From contig CANFJB010000016.1 of assembly GCA_947447375.1 (NCBI GenBank), positions 1-45,044 of the forward strand: a stretch of DNA of 45,044 nt, written 5' to 3'. The position numbers and the translations under genes were made by a program. Numbering within the stretch: position 1 is the first letter of the stretch; the number at the start of each line of letters is the position of its first letter. Source of the stretch: Bacteroidota bacterium (GTDB taxonomy: Bacteria; Bacteroidota; Bacteroidia; Flavobacteriales; Flavobacteriaceae). The notes under the pieces are model-generated. The model saw only the letters and a list, made by a program, of their open reading frames with translations. It searched no databases and was not told where the DNA came from. Shown piece after piece: positions 1 to 9,486 of this stretch.

Positions 1-254
1 TTCACCCCAACAACAGGACTTTGTGCTACTACAGCTACAATGGCTATAACGGTGAATCCAAACGTAACGCCAACATTTACACAAGTAGCGGCAATTTGTT
101 CAGGAGCTACATTGGCTGCATTGCCAACGACTTCAAACAATTCAATTACGGGTACTTGGTCACCAGCGATTAACAATACGGCAACGACTACTTACACATT
201 CACCCCAACAACAGGACTTTGTGCTACTACAGCTACAATGGCTATAACGGTGAA
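1..254 (+). repeat. Near-identical 198-bp tandem coding repeat (cut by window start)
   Basis: Bases 1-56 and 199-254 are identical over 56 nt, giving a 198-bp period (66 codons) in frame with the CDS. Only the tail of the upstream copy is inside the window, so the number of copies cannot be counted here. The lack of synonymous change suggests recent duplication or gene conversion. Confidence 0.85.
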
Positions 255-738
255 CAGTACGCCAGCACCTACGGGTCCTGCTACACAATCAATATCTTCC
301 AATTTAACTATTGCAAGTATTAGTGTAACAGGAACAGGAATTGTATGGTATGCATCTGCAGCAAATGCTGCTAGTGGAACAAATCCATTGCCAAGTACTA
401 CTGCTTTATCAAACACTACCTATTATGCGACTCAAACAATTGGTGGGTGTACAAGTACGACAAGTTTAGCTGTTACTGTTACTACTTTGGCTAATGTAGA
501 ATTTGAAAGTGTTCAATTCAATTATTATCCAAATCCAATCATTGATCAGTTAATTATTACAGCTGATAAAGAAATTAATTCTATTGAGGTTTATAACTTA
601 ATTGGTCAAAAACTGATTTCACTTTATCCAAATGTTTCAGAAACTAGTGTAGATTTTATAAATTTACCAAATGCAGTTTATTTAGTTAAATTATATGCTA
701 ATGGTGTTTCAAAAGACATCAAAGTGATTAAAAAATAA
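1..738 (+). CDS. Secreted Ig-like repeat protein with type A T9SS sorting domain (5' partial)
   Basis: The reading frame is open from base 1, so the true start lies upstream of the window and only about 245 C-terminal residues are seen. The N-terminal part consists of Thr/Ser/Asn-rich Ig-like repeats of about 66 residues; the segment FTPTTGLCATTATMAITVN occurs twice. The last 75 or so residues, from about base 517, form a type A T9SS C-terminal sorting domain: YYPNP near its start, then IEVYNLIGQKL, then a basic end (KVIKK). In this family the domain directs export across the outer membrane and is then cleaved, usually leaving the protein anchored to surface lipopolysaccharide. The native function is probably an adhesin or cell-surface repeat protein; no enzymatic domain is visible in this fragment. 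A terminator follows the stop codon. Confidence 0.85.
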   Translation, partial: FTPTTGLCATTATMAITVNPNVTPTFTQVAAICSGATLAALPTTSNNSITGTWSPAINNTATTTYTFTPTTGLCATTATMAITVNSTPAPTGPATQSISSNLTIASISVTGTGIVWYASAANAASGTNPLPSTTALSNTTYYATQTIGGCTSTTSLAVTVTTLANVEFESVQFNYYPNPIIDQLIITADKEINSIEVYNLIGQKLISLYPNVSETSVDFINLPNAVYLVKLYANGVSKDIKVIKK

Positions 739-754
739 TAGTATACTATTTATT

Positions 755-796
755 AAATTAAGGCTGTCTATATTGATAGCCTTAATTTTTTATTTT
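755..796 (+). terminator. Rho-independent terminator after the type A CTD gene
   Basis: A perfect 11-bp inverted repeat (755-765 AAATTAAGGCT, 778-788 AGCCTTAATTT) with a 12-nt loop is followed by a T-rich run to about 796. It lies 17 bp after the stop codon at 738. It also argues that the next gene starts after it, at 827 or 833, and not at the in-frame TTG at 773 inside the loop. Confidence 0.8.
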
Positions 797-832
797 TCGA
801 TTATAAAACAACAAAATTACAAATACATGCAA

Positions 833-3800
833 ATGAAAAATGCTGTTAATAATGCAAATAAATTGTATTCGATAAAAAATCAATTTGAAGTAAATAAAAT
901 TAAGTCTGTTAAAAATAAAATTGGAAATAGGTATTTCCTTTTGTTGTTTTTAATGATTAGTTCATTTAGCTACAGTCAATTAGCAATCGAAAATTTCGAA
1001 ACGGGTATTCCGCCTTCTTGGGCAGTAAGAAGTAATTTAACAGTTGCGAATAACTGGATTCAATCCCCAACTTCAGGATATTTAAGTTCCGGTGGCGCCT
1101 CTGTTAATCCAGCATTAAATACTACTACTGGAACACAAGCAGAATATTATTTAATTACCCCGCAATTTTTAACACCTGATAGTGGAGAAATCCGTTTTTA
1201 TACTAAGCAAGGGAGTTTTAGTAATAAAGGAACTATTTATCAATTAAGAATTTCAACTGCCAATCAACCAGATATTAGTAGTTTTAATGTTGTTTTACAA
1301 TCTTGGACAGAGACGCAATTAAACGTTGCAGCAACCACCTATGAAGAAAAAATAGTTTCTATAGGATCAATTCCAGCAGGAATTCCAGTTTATATTGCAT
1401 TTGTAGCTATTACAAATCAAACAGGGACAACTGCAACAAGTGGTGACACTTGGTTTGTTGATAATGTTAGAGCAATTCCAGGTTGTTCACCAGTTAGCGG
1501 AATCACTTCTACACCAGGTTCAAATACTGCTGTAATCAACTGGACACATCCATTTGCTACACAATTTGGAATTGACGTTGTTCCAACAGGAGCAGGACAT
1601 AGCGCAACAGGTACAAGTGTTACTGGAACATCTTATACTGCAACCGGCTTAACTTCCTCAACAACTTATGATGTTTATATCCAAACCCGTTGCGACGCTA
1701 CCACAGTAAGTACTTGGGCTGGACCATTTCAATTTCGAACAAGTGTTTTGGGCTTATCATGTAATACACCTTTAGTAATTCCATCCAACGTTTTTACCAC
1801 GCCTTATATATTAAATACCAATTTGAATACTTTTAATGACAATGCAACTTATGTAAATTATACTACTCAGGGATCAAGTTGCTTGCCACCAGCTACTCCT
1901 TCAACTTGGAATTATTTAGCTGGAGATCACGCTTTTTTATCATTTACACCAACCCAATCCGGTTTAGTAAATTTTACTCAAGCGGTAAGTTCAACAACTG
2001 GAAATGGATGTTATGGAAATATGTCATCGGCTGTATTAATATATGATAGCTGTTTAGGTGTTGGAACTCCTGCAGGCTGTTTGGGTTCTGTTGTAACAGG
2101 AAGTAGTCCGGCAATTCCAACAGCGACTCTTTCCAATTTTTATGTTGAAGCAGGAAGAACTTATATTATTGTAATTTCTTCACCTTACCAACATAGTGCT
2201 ACCGGTGCTAGTATTTGTTTTACATTTACTATTAGTGCTTCAACGTGTTCAGCACCTTCCGCAACTTCAATTGCTTATACTAATTTATTGCAAACTAGTG
2301 CTAAATTTTCTTGGGATAACGTTCGAAATTTAGTTAGCTCATGGCAATATGTGGCAATTCCAACTCCTACTAATGGGCCAAATGGTTCAGAAACATTATT
2401 TTCAACGAATACCAATATAAATAATATGTTAACAGGTTTATTGCCTGGTACCAATTATAATTTTTATGTACGTTCCGTATGTGGAGGAACTCCTGGGCCT
2501 TGGTCTTTACCATTAAATTTTACCACCCAATGTACTGTTTTTAGCACTCCTTACCATACCGATTTTACTGGTGCTACTACAACAAATCCTGAACCTTGCT
2601 GGACTTCAATTGACTTAAATCAAGATTCTGTTAGATTTACTTATGCGAATGATCCTGCCAATCCTCCTACACACGGACAAATGGCTAGATTGTATACTTC
2701 CAATTCTGGAAATACCACTAATGATATGTTAGCTACGGTTACAGTTCATTTAGATGGTGTAACTCAAAAAAGGTTACGATATAAATTTCAAGGATATGGA
2801 GGTTATTCAAACAGCTCAGGATTTGTATTAGGGGAGTCTTCCTATATGATTAAATTATCAACTACCGGAATCGGTTTTGACGACTTCACAACAGTCCTAG
2901 AGCCTTTGAGAACGTATCAAACGGGTTACAATTGGATTGAAAAAATTGTTCCTATTCCACAAAATATAACAGGAGATATTACGATTGCTTGGTATTTGCC
3001 GACAGGTGCAACCCAAACAGCTACTAATTTATTTATTGACGATGTTTATATCGAAGATATGCCTGCTTGTTCTGATCCAATATATCCATCAGTTACTGCG
3101 AGTTCTATAACAAGTACCTCAGCAGAATTAGCTTGGACAAATGGTTACAATACTTCACAATGGGAAATTATTGCACAGCCGATGGGAACAGGAATGCCAT
3201 TGTCAACAGCTTCTGGTACTATTGTAAATACCAATCCATATACTTTTACAGGTTTAACACCATCTACTCAATATGAATTTTATGTTAGATCCTATTGTGA
3301 TGCCACCCATCAAAGTAATTGGGTTGGACCAATAAACTTCTTTACAACATGTATTGCTCAACCAACGCCTTATTATGAAAGTTTTAATGACGACGATATC
3401 ACTTCAAAGAAATTTTGTTGGACTGTTCAAAATAGAAATGCAGATACAGCAAAATGGACTATGAATTCAATTGATGCTGAAATAACTCCCTATCCCGTTA
3501 GTTATTTTGTTCCATTAAGTTCTTTTGATGACTGGCTAGTAAGTGTACCACTTAATATAGTTGGTCAAAAAAGACTGCGTTATAAATATAGAGTAGCAAC
3601 AGATATTTTTTACCCAACTCCTAGGGCCTACATGGAAGTAGTAATTTCCTCAACTCCTGATTTTGCTAATTATACTGTATTAATTCCGGAACATGAATTC
3701 ACCAATAATAATTATTTGGAAGACTCAGTATTATTCACAGGAACTGGAGTTTCTTACATTGCTTTTAGAGTGCCGCCAACTATGCCAAATCCAACGAGTA

Positions 3801-6800
3801 TGGCACATTTGTTTATTGATGATTTTTATATAGAAAATGCCCCTGATTGTGAGGTTCCGTCCAATTTAACTGCAACAAGTATTACTACTACAACTGCAAC
3901 TTTAAATTGGCTTGTAGGATACCACGAAACGCAATGGGAAATAAAAATTCAAGCGCCATTAACAGGTGTACCAACGGGTTCAGGAACAATAGTGAATACA
4001 ACCCCAACATTTAATGCAACTGGTTTATCTCCTGATACTCCTTATGAATATTACGTTAGAGCGGTTTGTGATGCAACACATAGCAGTTTCTGGGTTGGAC
4101 CATTTCAATTCAGAACGACTTGTAATCCTTTACCAACACCATTTTTTGAAACATTTAATTCGAATTCAACAACTGAAACTTGTTGGAAAATATTAAATGT
4201 AAATGGCGATTCTCACTATTGGCAAACTAATGAATCTGGAAATAGCCCAATTGGTGATCAAATGGCAGCAATGTTTACAGGATCAAATGGAGCAAACACC
4301 GATTGGTTGATTTCACCAACATTAATTGCTCGTCCAAATCAGAGATTACGATTTAAGTATAAAACCCTAACAACTGATTTTGAAGATGATTTGAAAGTTA
4401 TGTTGTCTACAACTGGTGCTGCGCCAGCTCAATTTACAACAGTATTATACCAAAATAGTTTTTCAACAACTACAAATGCTAGTGGAACGGTTACTGGAAC
4501 CAACACAATTACTGTGGTTTCGAATCAAGACGTTAGATTAGGAGATACTTTTTATATTGCAGGATTTCCATTTCCTTATGGAACTACGGTTACTGCTATT
4601 AATGGAAATGTGATTACCATGTCTGCTAGTGCAACACTTACGGTAGCAGGTATTCAAAGTGTTGTTTTTTCTCACGAGATAATTAATAATTCTGAGTTCC
4701 GAGAAAGAGTAATCAACTTACCTTCGGGATTAACCGGAAATATCAATATTGGATTTTACGTTCCGTTTTTTCCTCCAAATCCATGGGCATATAGAGGCCA
4801 GTTTTTATTTATAGATAACGTTATTGTGGAAGATATTCCAACGTGTCCTCCAGTTGCAAATGTTGTTACACAAAATATAATAGATACTTCGGTTGATATT
4901 AATTGGCAAGTTACAGGTACAGAAACGGCTTGGGAAATTTCATTACAACCATTTGGAACCCCAGCACCTGTTGGGAATACATTGCCACAATATTTACGTA
5001 CCACAACCACTCATCCTACTACAATAACAGGATTAACTCCTGCAACACGATATCAATATTATGTTCGTGCAGTTTGTAGTAGCACATCACAAAGTGTTTG
5101 GGTTGGACCATTTGAGTTTACTACAAAATGTGATATGTCTAATGTTTGCCAATATACAATTTCGGTATCTAATGGTAATTCCGGACAAGTTTATCGCGGT
5201 TTGGAATTAAGACAAAATGGCGTAATGATTCAGATGTTAACCTTTCCAACAGTAGCTCCAAATCAACCGACAGTAATCGATTATCCTGTTTATTTATGTC
5301 GTGGGGTAGAGTTCTCACTTTACTTTAATGCTGGTGGAGGTAGTGGAGTTCAATATTCTCAAGCTCGAGTGGTTGTAAAAGACGATACTAATACTATTGT
5401 TTGGACCAGTCCATTAGGGTTAGGAACACCTTATTCTAATATTTTCACAACTGTTTCTAGATGTGGAACAATAACTTGTCCTCAACCAACCAATTTAGCT
5501 GTTAATAATTTGGGAGTACTTTCATGGACTCCTGGAGGTGGAGAAACCCAGTGGGAAGTTGCTATTCAGCCATTTCAAAATGGAACCCTTCCTCAAACAG
5601 GGATAATTGTAAATTCACCAAATTACACTCCAGTAGCTACTGATTTTCTAAATGCTACAGCAGGCACGAATGAATTTTTTGTTAGAGCAATTTGTAGTTC
5701 TACAAGTAAAAGTTTCTGGTCGGGGCCAAAAACATTTATAAGAAATGATGAGGCAGCAACATCAATTCATTTACCTGTAAATACTGGATCTACTTGTGAT
5801 GTTTCCGGAATCGATGCATCATTTATTGGTGCTACAGCATCAACAAATGCAACCACTTGTGATGGAGTAAATCAAGGTGATATTTGGTATGATTTTGTAG
5901 CAACATCTAAAGTTCATATAGTTGAAATTAGTGATTTAGCTCCAGGAACTTATTACACGTCATCTTACCAAGGCGCGTGGCCACAATTAATGTTAGGTTT
6001 ATATGAAGTTCAGCCGAACGGGTCATTAGTTCAAATTTCATGTAGTAATAATAATTCATTAGTTGCTATGTATTCATCAGAATTAGTTGTTGGGCATACC
6101 TATAAAATTAGAGTAACTCTAAATAATACATTGGTAAATCCTAAAACATTCCATATCTGTATTACAACACCTAATGACCTTTGTAATATGGATGCATTCA
6201 ATTATGATCTTGAGAAATTACCAATGCAATGGATCACTGGAATTACCGCAATCATAGATGCTAGAGTATTACCAGGATGGAGAGTAAACACCACTTGGGG
6301 TACTATTTACTTTAATGAAGGGTCAAATTCACCAGGTGTAATTCCTTATTCAGGTGGGCAATGTGTTCAATTAACTCATGATAATGTATCGACTTGGAAT
6401 CCAACCGACCCAAACATCAAAGGATTGTACAAAGATTTTGATACTTCTGAGATTACAAAAATGGACTATAGTTTTGCGTCAGCAAGTAGAAGTAACTCGA
6501 CGGTTCAGTTGTTTGCTGGTCCGCCATCAGGTCCTTTTACATTGGTAACAGAAAATTACTCTAATACTTTAGTTTGGCAACTAGTTCAAGGAAGTTATGT
6601 TGTACCTGCAGGTCAACAAACCACTAGATTTATTTTTAGAGTCAAAAATTATGACATTGGACATTTATTAGATGCAGCTAATTTTAAACCTAATACAAAA
6701 ATAATAACTCAAAACACACTATTACCTTGTACGAATAACTCAGTTAGTTTATCGGCTGAAGGAGTAGGACAGTGGGTAGCAGATGCAAGCAATCCAACCA

Positions 6801-8485
6801 ATACAATTATTGCAACTCCGAATTCTACTACTACAAATGTTACAGGATTAACGATTGCAGGAAACTATATTTATCATTGGAAAACAAGGTATTGCGATAA
6901 AACAGTTACGATTACGTATCAAGGAGTAACCGAAGTCCCTCAAGTTGTAAGTCCCTTAAATATTTGTCTTAATTCAAATGCAAGTGCTTTGACTGCTAAT
7001 GTAGCTAGTGGATATTCATTGTTATGGTACACACAAGCAACTGGTGGAGTAGGAACTGCGATAGCTCCTTCGCCAAATACATCTCAAGTTGGCTCTACAA
7101 TTTACTATGTAAGTGCCGTAACTGCAGCTGGATGTCTTGGGCCTAGAGTGCCTTTGACAGTTGTTGTTAATGCGCTTCCAACAGCTACTATTTCAGGAAC
7201 AACCTCAATTTGTGCAGGTAATACTACTACAATTACATTTAATGGTACGCCAAATTCTGTAGTGAATTATACAATAAATGGAGGGGTAAACCAAACAATC
7301 TCATTAAGTACAACGGGTACAGCAACATTAACTACTCAACCACTTTCAGTTAGCACTACTTTTGCCTTAGTGAGTGTTACAGCTACATCAGCTGGGGCTT
7401 GTACTCAAAATTTAACTGGAAATGCAATTGTAACCGTTACGCCATTACTAACACAAAATGCAGTTTTTAGATACAATTCAACTTGTGTAAATGGAATTAA
7501 TCCGTTGCCAATTGCTTCAACTGGTTTTGTTACTGGTGGAGTATATAGTTCAGGAACATTAAGTGTAAATGCAGCAACAGGTTTAATAAATTTGGCAACA
7601 GCCTCAGTGGGTTCACATCAGGTAACTTATACATTGCCACAAGATATTCCAAACTGTAAAGCGGCAACAACATATGTAGCAACAATACTATTATCAGCAG
7701 GAATTCAACCGAATACCAATTTTACTTACGCTACTTCATATTGCCCAGATGCTTCTAATAGTTTGCCAATATTACCTTCAGGATTTACATCTGGAGGGGT
7801 GTTTTCATCAACAGCTGGATTAATAATTAATGGTTCAACGGGTGAAATAAACGTTACAAGAAGTACGCCCGGAACTTATACAGTTAATTATTCGGTTGCT
7901 GCTATACCTGCAAATTGTACTGTGGCAGGTTCAGGTAATTTTACACTGACAATAACTGCTCCATTTGCAGTGACAATGGATGCAATTTGTCAGGATCAGG
8001 TTTTAGTATTGGAAGCTTTACCGGTAAATAATTCTTTTAATCCATCGGCAGTAAATTATGTTTGGAGAGATCAATTGAATAATAGTGTTGGTAACAATGT
8101 CGCTACATTTAGCGTTGACGATTATTTGTCACAACATCAATCTATGAGTTTGCCATTAATTTTTAATGTGACTGTTCAATCTAATGGATGTAATACAACT
8201 GCATCTTTTACTGTTGAAAATGATCCTTGTAAAATGATTCCAAGAGGATTTTCTCCAAATAATGATCAATTTAATGATACTTTTAATTTGACTGGAATGG
8301 GAGTAAAAGAGTTGATTATTTTCAATCGTTATGGTACAAAAGTTTACTCTTACTATGGAGATTATAGTAACCAATGGAAAGGAGAAACTAATAATGGAGA
8401 AAAATTACCTGATGCTACTTATTTCTACAACATTAAAAAAGCAAACGGAACCGTTGTAACCGGTTGGGTATACATTAACAGATAA
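833..8485 (+). CDS. Giant fibronectin III / adhesin-type protein with gliding-motility C-terminal domain
   Basis: About 2550 residues. I chose ATG 833 (ATG 827 is equally possible); the in-frame TTG at 773 lies inside a terminator hairpin. A long basic N-region precedes a hydrophobic signal segment ending FSYSQ. Then come an N-terminal adhesin-like domain, an FN3 domain (about 1484-1742), and alternating 'choice-of-anchor J'/MAM-like domains, each ending near FIDDVYIED or similar (about 2548-3070, 3357-3850, 4130-4845), with FN3 domains of the CDATHxSxWVGPxxFxTTC type. Further beta domains (5130-6690) and PKD/Ig-like repeats (6700-8200) follow. The last 85 residues (IPRGFSPNNDQFNDTFNL onward) match the CHU_C / gliding-motility-associated C-terminal domain, a type B T9SS signal. 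Predicted role: large surface adhesin exported by T9SS, probably needing the adjacent PorP/SprF. The binding target is unknown. Confidence 0.85.
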   Translation: MKNAVNNANKLYSIKNQFEVNKIKSVKNKIGNRYFLLLFLMISSFSYSQLAIENFETGIPPSWAVRSNLTVANNWIQSPTSGYLSSGGASVNPALNTTTGTQAEYYLITPQFLTPDSGEIRFYTKQGSFSNKGTIYQLRISTANQPDISSFNVVLQSWTETQLNVAATTYEEKIVSIGSIPAGIPVYIAFVAITNQTGTTATSGDTWFVDNVRAIPGCSPVSGITSTPGSNTAVINWTHPFATQFGIDVVPTGAGHSATGTSVTGTSYTATGLTSSTTYDVYIQTRCDATTVSTWAGPFQFRTSVLGLSCNTPLVIPSNVFTTPYILNTNLNTFNDNATYVNYTTQGSSCLPPATPSTWNYLAGDHAFLSFTPTQSGLVNFTQAVSSTTGNGCYGNMSSAVLIYDSCLGVGTPAGCLGSVVTGSSPAIPTATLSNFYVEAGRTYIIVISSPYQHSATGASICFTFTISASTCSAPSATSIAYTNLLQTSAKFSWDNVRNLVSSWQYVAIPTPTNGPNGSETLFSTNTNINNMLTGLLPGTNYNFYVRSVCGGTPGPWSLPLNFTTQCTVFSTPYHTDFTGATTTNPEPCWTSIDLNQDSVRFTYANDPANPPTHGQMARLYTSNSGNTTNDMLATVTVHLDGVTQKRLRYKFQGYGGYSNSSGFVLGESSYMIKLSTTGIGFDDFTTVLEPLRTYQTGYNWIEKIVPIPQNITGDITIAWYLPTGATQTATNLFIDDVYIEDMPACSDPIYPSVTASSITSTSAELAWTNGYNTSQWEIIAQPMGTGMPLSTASGTIVNTNPYTFTGLTPSTQYEFYVRSYCDATHQSNWVGPINFFTTCIAQPTPYYESFNDDDITSKKFCWTVQNRNADTAKWTMNSIDAEITPYPVSYFVPLSSFDDWLVSVPLNIVGQKRLRYKYRVATDIFYPTPRAYMEVVISSTPDFANYTVLIPEHEFTNNNYLEDSVLFTGTGVSYIAFRVPPTMPNPTSMAHLFIDDFYIENAPDCEVPSNLTATSITTTTATLNWLVGYHETQWEIKIQAPLTGVPTGSGTIVNTTPTFNATGLSPDTPYEYYVRAVCDATHSSFWVGPFQFRTTCNPLPTPFFETFNSNSTTETCWKILNVNGDSHYWQTNESGNSPIGDQMAAMFTGSNGANTDWLISPTLIARPNQRLRFKYKTLTTDFEDDLKVMLSTTGAAPAQFTTVLYQNSFSTTTNASGTVTGTNTITVVSNQDVRLGDTFYIAGFPFPYGTTVTAINGNVITMSASATLTVAGIQSVVFSHEIINNSEFRERVINLPSGLTGNINIGFYVPFFPPNPWAYRGQFLFIDNVIVEDIPTCPPVANVVTQNIIDTSVDINWQVTGTETAWEISLQPFGTPAPVGNTLPQYLRTTTTHPTTITGLTPATRYQYYVRAVCSSTSQSVWVGPFEFTTKCDMSNVCQYTISVSNGNSGQVYRGLELRQNGVMIQMLTFPTVAPNQPTVIDYPVYLCRGVEFSLYFNAGGGSGVQYSQARVVVKDDTNTIVWTSPLGLGTPYSNIFTTVSRCGTITCPQPTNLAVNNLGVLSWTPGGGETQWEVAIQPFQNGTLPQTGIIVNSPNYTPVATDFLNATAGTNEFFVRAICSSTSKSFWSGPKTFIRNDEAATSIHLPVNTGSTCDVSGIDASFIGATASTNATTCDGVNQGDIWYDFVATSKVHIVEISDLAPGTYYTSSYQGAWPQLMLGLYEVQPNGSLVQISCSNNNSLVAMYSSELVVGHTYKIRVTLNNTLVNPKTFHICITTPNDLCNMDAFNYDLEKLPMQWITGITAIIDARVLPGWRVNTTWGTIYFNEGSNSPGVIPYSGGQCVQLTHDNVSTWNPTDPNIKGLYKDFDTSEITKMDYSFASASRSNSTVQLFAGPPSGPFTLVTENYSNTLVWQLVQGSYVVPAGQQTTRFIFRVKNYDIGHLLDAANFKPNTKIITQNTLLPCTNNSVSLSAEGVGQWVADASNPTNTIIATPNSTTTNVTGLTIAGNYIYHWKTRYCDKTVTITYQGVTEVPQVVSPLNICLNSNASALTANVASGYSLLWYTQATGGVGTAIAPSPNTSQVGSTIYYVSAVTAAGCLGPRVPLTVVVNALPTATISGTTSICAGNTTTITFNGTPNSVVNYTINGGVNQTISLSTTGTATLTTQPLSVSTTFALVSVTATSAGACTQNLTGNAIVTVTPLLTQNAVFRYNSTCVNGINPLPIASTGFVTGGVYSSGTLSVNAATGLINLATASVGSHQVTYTLPQDIPNCKAATTYVATILLSAGIQPNTNFTYATSYCPDASNSLPILPSGFTSGGVFSSTAGLIINGSTGEINVTRSTPGTYTVNYSVAAIPANCTVAGSGNFTLTITAPFAVTMDAICQDQVLVLEALPVNNSFNPSAVNYVWRDQLNNSVGNNVATFSVDDYLSQHQSMSLPLIFNVTVQSNGCNTTASFTVENDPCKMIPRGFSPNNDQFNDTFNLTGMGVKELIIFNRYGTKVYSYYGDYSNQWKGETNNGEKLPDATYFYNIKKANGTVVTGWVYINR

Positions 8486-8546
8486 AAAAATTAATAATTA
8501 CACAACTAGTTAAAATTTGTGTTATTAAGAAATTAGAAAGCCAAAT

Positions 8547-9476
8547 ATGAGATATTTATATATAACATTTATTATCATTTTTTCAAATTGCGTTTTTGCG
8601 CAACAGGACCCACATTATACTCAATACATGTATAATATGAATGTAATTAATCCAGCTTATGCTGGTTCGAAAGATAACATGACGGGTAGTTTTATGTACC
8701 GTCAACAATGGGTAGGATTGGAAGGAGCCCCTAAAACAGCCACTTTTTCCATTCATAGTCCTGTTGGAAAAAATGTTGGACTGGGATTGTCTGCAATTTC
8801 TGATAAAATTGGACCTGTAGTAGAGAATAATATCTATGCCGATTTTTCTTATACATTAAACCTTGGGAATAGTAATCGCTTGGCTTTTGGAATGAAAGCA
8901 GGTGCAACTTTTCACAAAATCGGCTTGTTTTCAGATATTGGGAATGGTTACGTTCAACAACCTGGGGATTTGGCATTTAGTGAAAACACAAGTTCTGCTA
9001 ATTTAAATATTGGCGCAGGTTTATTTTATTATAATGACAATTTCTATTTGGCAATTTCAATTCCAAACATGTTGAATAGCAGGCATCTTGATGTGACAAG
9101 AAATGGTCAATTGTTTCAATATGGAAGTGATGTTCAGCACTATTTCTTTACTGGAGGTTACGTTTTTAATTTATCTGAAAACACAAAATTTAAGCCTTCT
9201 TTTATGATGAAATCGGCTGTTAATGTTCCCTCTTCTATAGATGCTTCGGCAAATTTTATGTTTTATGATAAATTTGAAGTTGGAGGTAGTTATCGAATCA
9301 ATGATTCATTTGGAGCAATGGTAAATTTTGCTATAAATCCAAATCTCAGAATTGGTTATGCGTATGATTATATTATTTCTGATTTAAACGTGACCACATC
9401 AGCATCTCATGAAATAATGTTACTATTTGATTTGAATATTCCAAAAAAAGCCTCAATTTCGCCTAGATATTTCTAA
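8547..9476 (+). CDS. PorP/SprF family T9SS outer-membrane protein
   Basis: The protein has 309 residues with a signal peptide ending CVFAQ. The mature start QDPHYTQYMYNMNVINPAYAGS is the family hallmark, and NMTGSFMYRQQWVGLEGAPKT continues the conserved region. The rest is a run of amphipathic strands (AFGMKAGATFHKIG, FEVGGSYRINDSFGAMVNF) consistent with a beta-barrel, ending in a short charged tail. PorP in Porphyromonas and SprF in Flavobacterium johnsoniae are associated with T9SS cargo; SprF is needed for export or attachment of the adhesin SprB. This copy lies 61 bp after a type B CTD adhesin gene and 10 bp before a PorE-like gene, so it is probably the dedicated partner of the neighbouring giant proteins. 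Family assignment is firm; the pairing is inferred from context. Confidence 0.92.
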   Translation: MRYLYITFIIIFSNCVFAQQDPHYTQYMYNMNVINPAYAGSKDNMTGSFMYRQQWVGLEGAPKTATFSIHSPVGKNVGLGLSAISDKIGPVVENNIYADFSYTLNLGNSNRLAFGMKAGATFHKIGLFSDIGNGYVQQPGDLAFSENTSSANLNIGAGLFYYNDNFYLAISIPNMLNSRHLDVTRNGQLFQYGSDVQHYFFTGGYVFNLSENTKFKPSFMMKSAVNVPSSIDASANFMFYDKFEVGGSYRINDSFGAMVNFAINPNLRIGYAYDYIISDLNVTTSASHEIMLLFDLNIPKKASISPRYF

Positions 9477-9486
9477 TTCAATTTAT

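Noticed and set aside
773..832. In-frame TTG start at 773 for the giant FN3 protein
   Set aside because: It lies in the loop of a perfect Rho-independent terminator and adds no signal-peptide-like sequence; ATG 827 or 833 is more sensible.
8486..8546. Terminator between the giant adhesin gene and porP/sprF
   Set aside because: There is only a short imperfect inverted repeat (ACACAA/TTGTGT) without a proper T-run, so I treat the genes as continuous.
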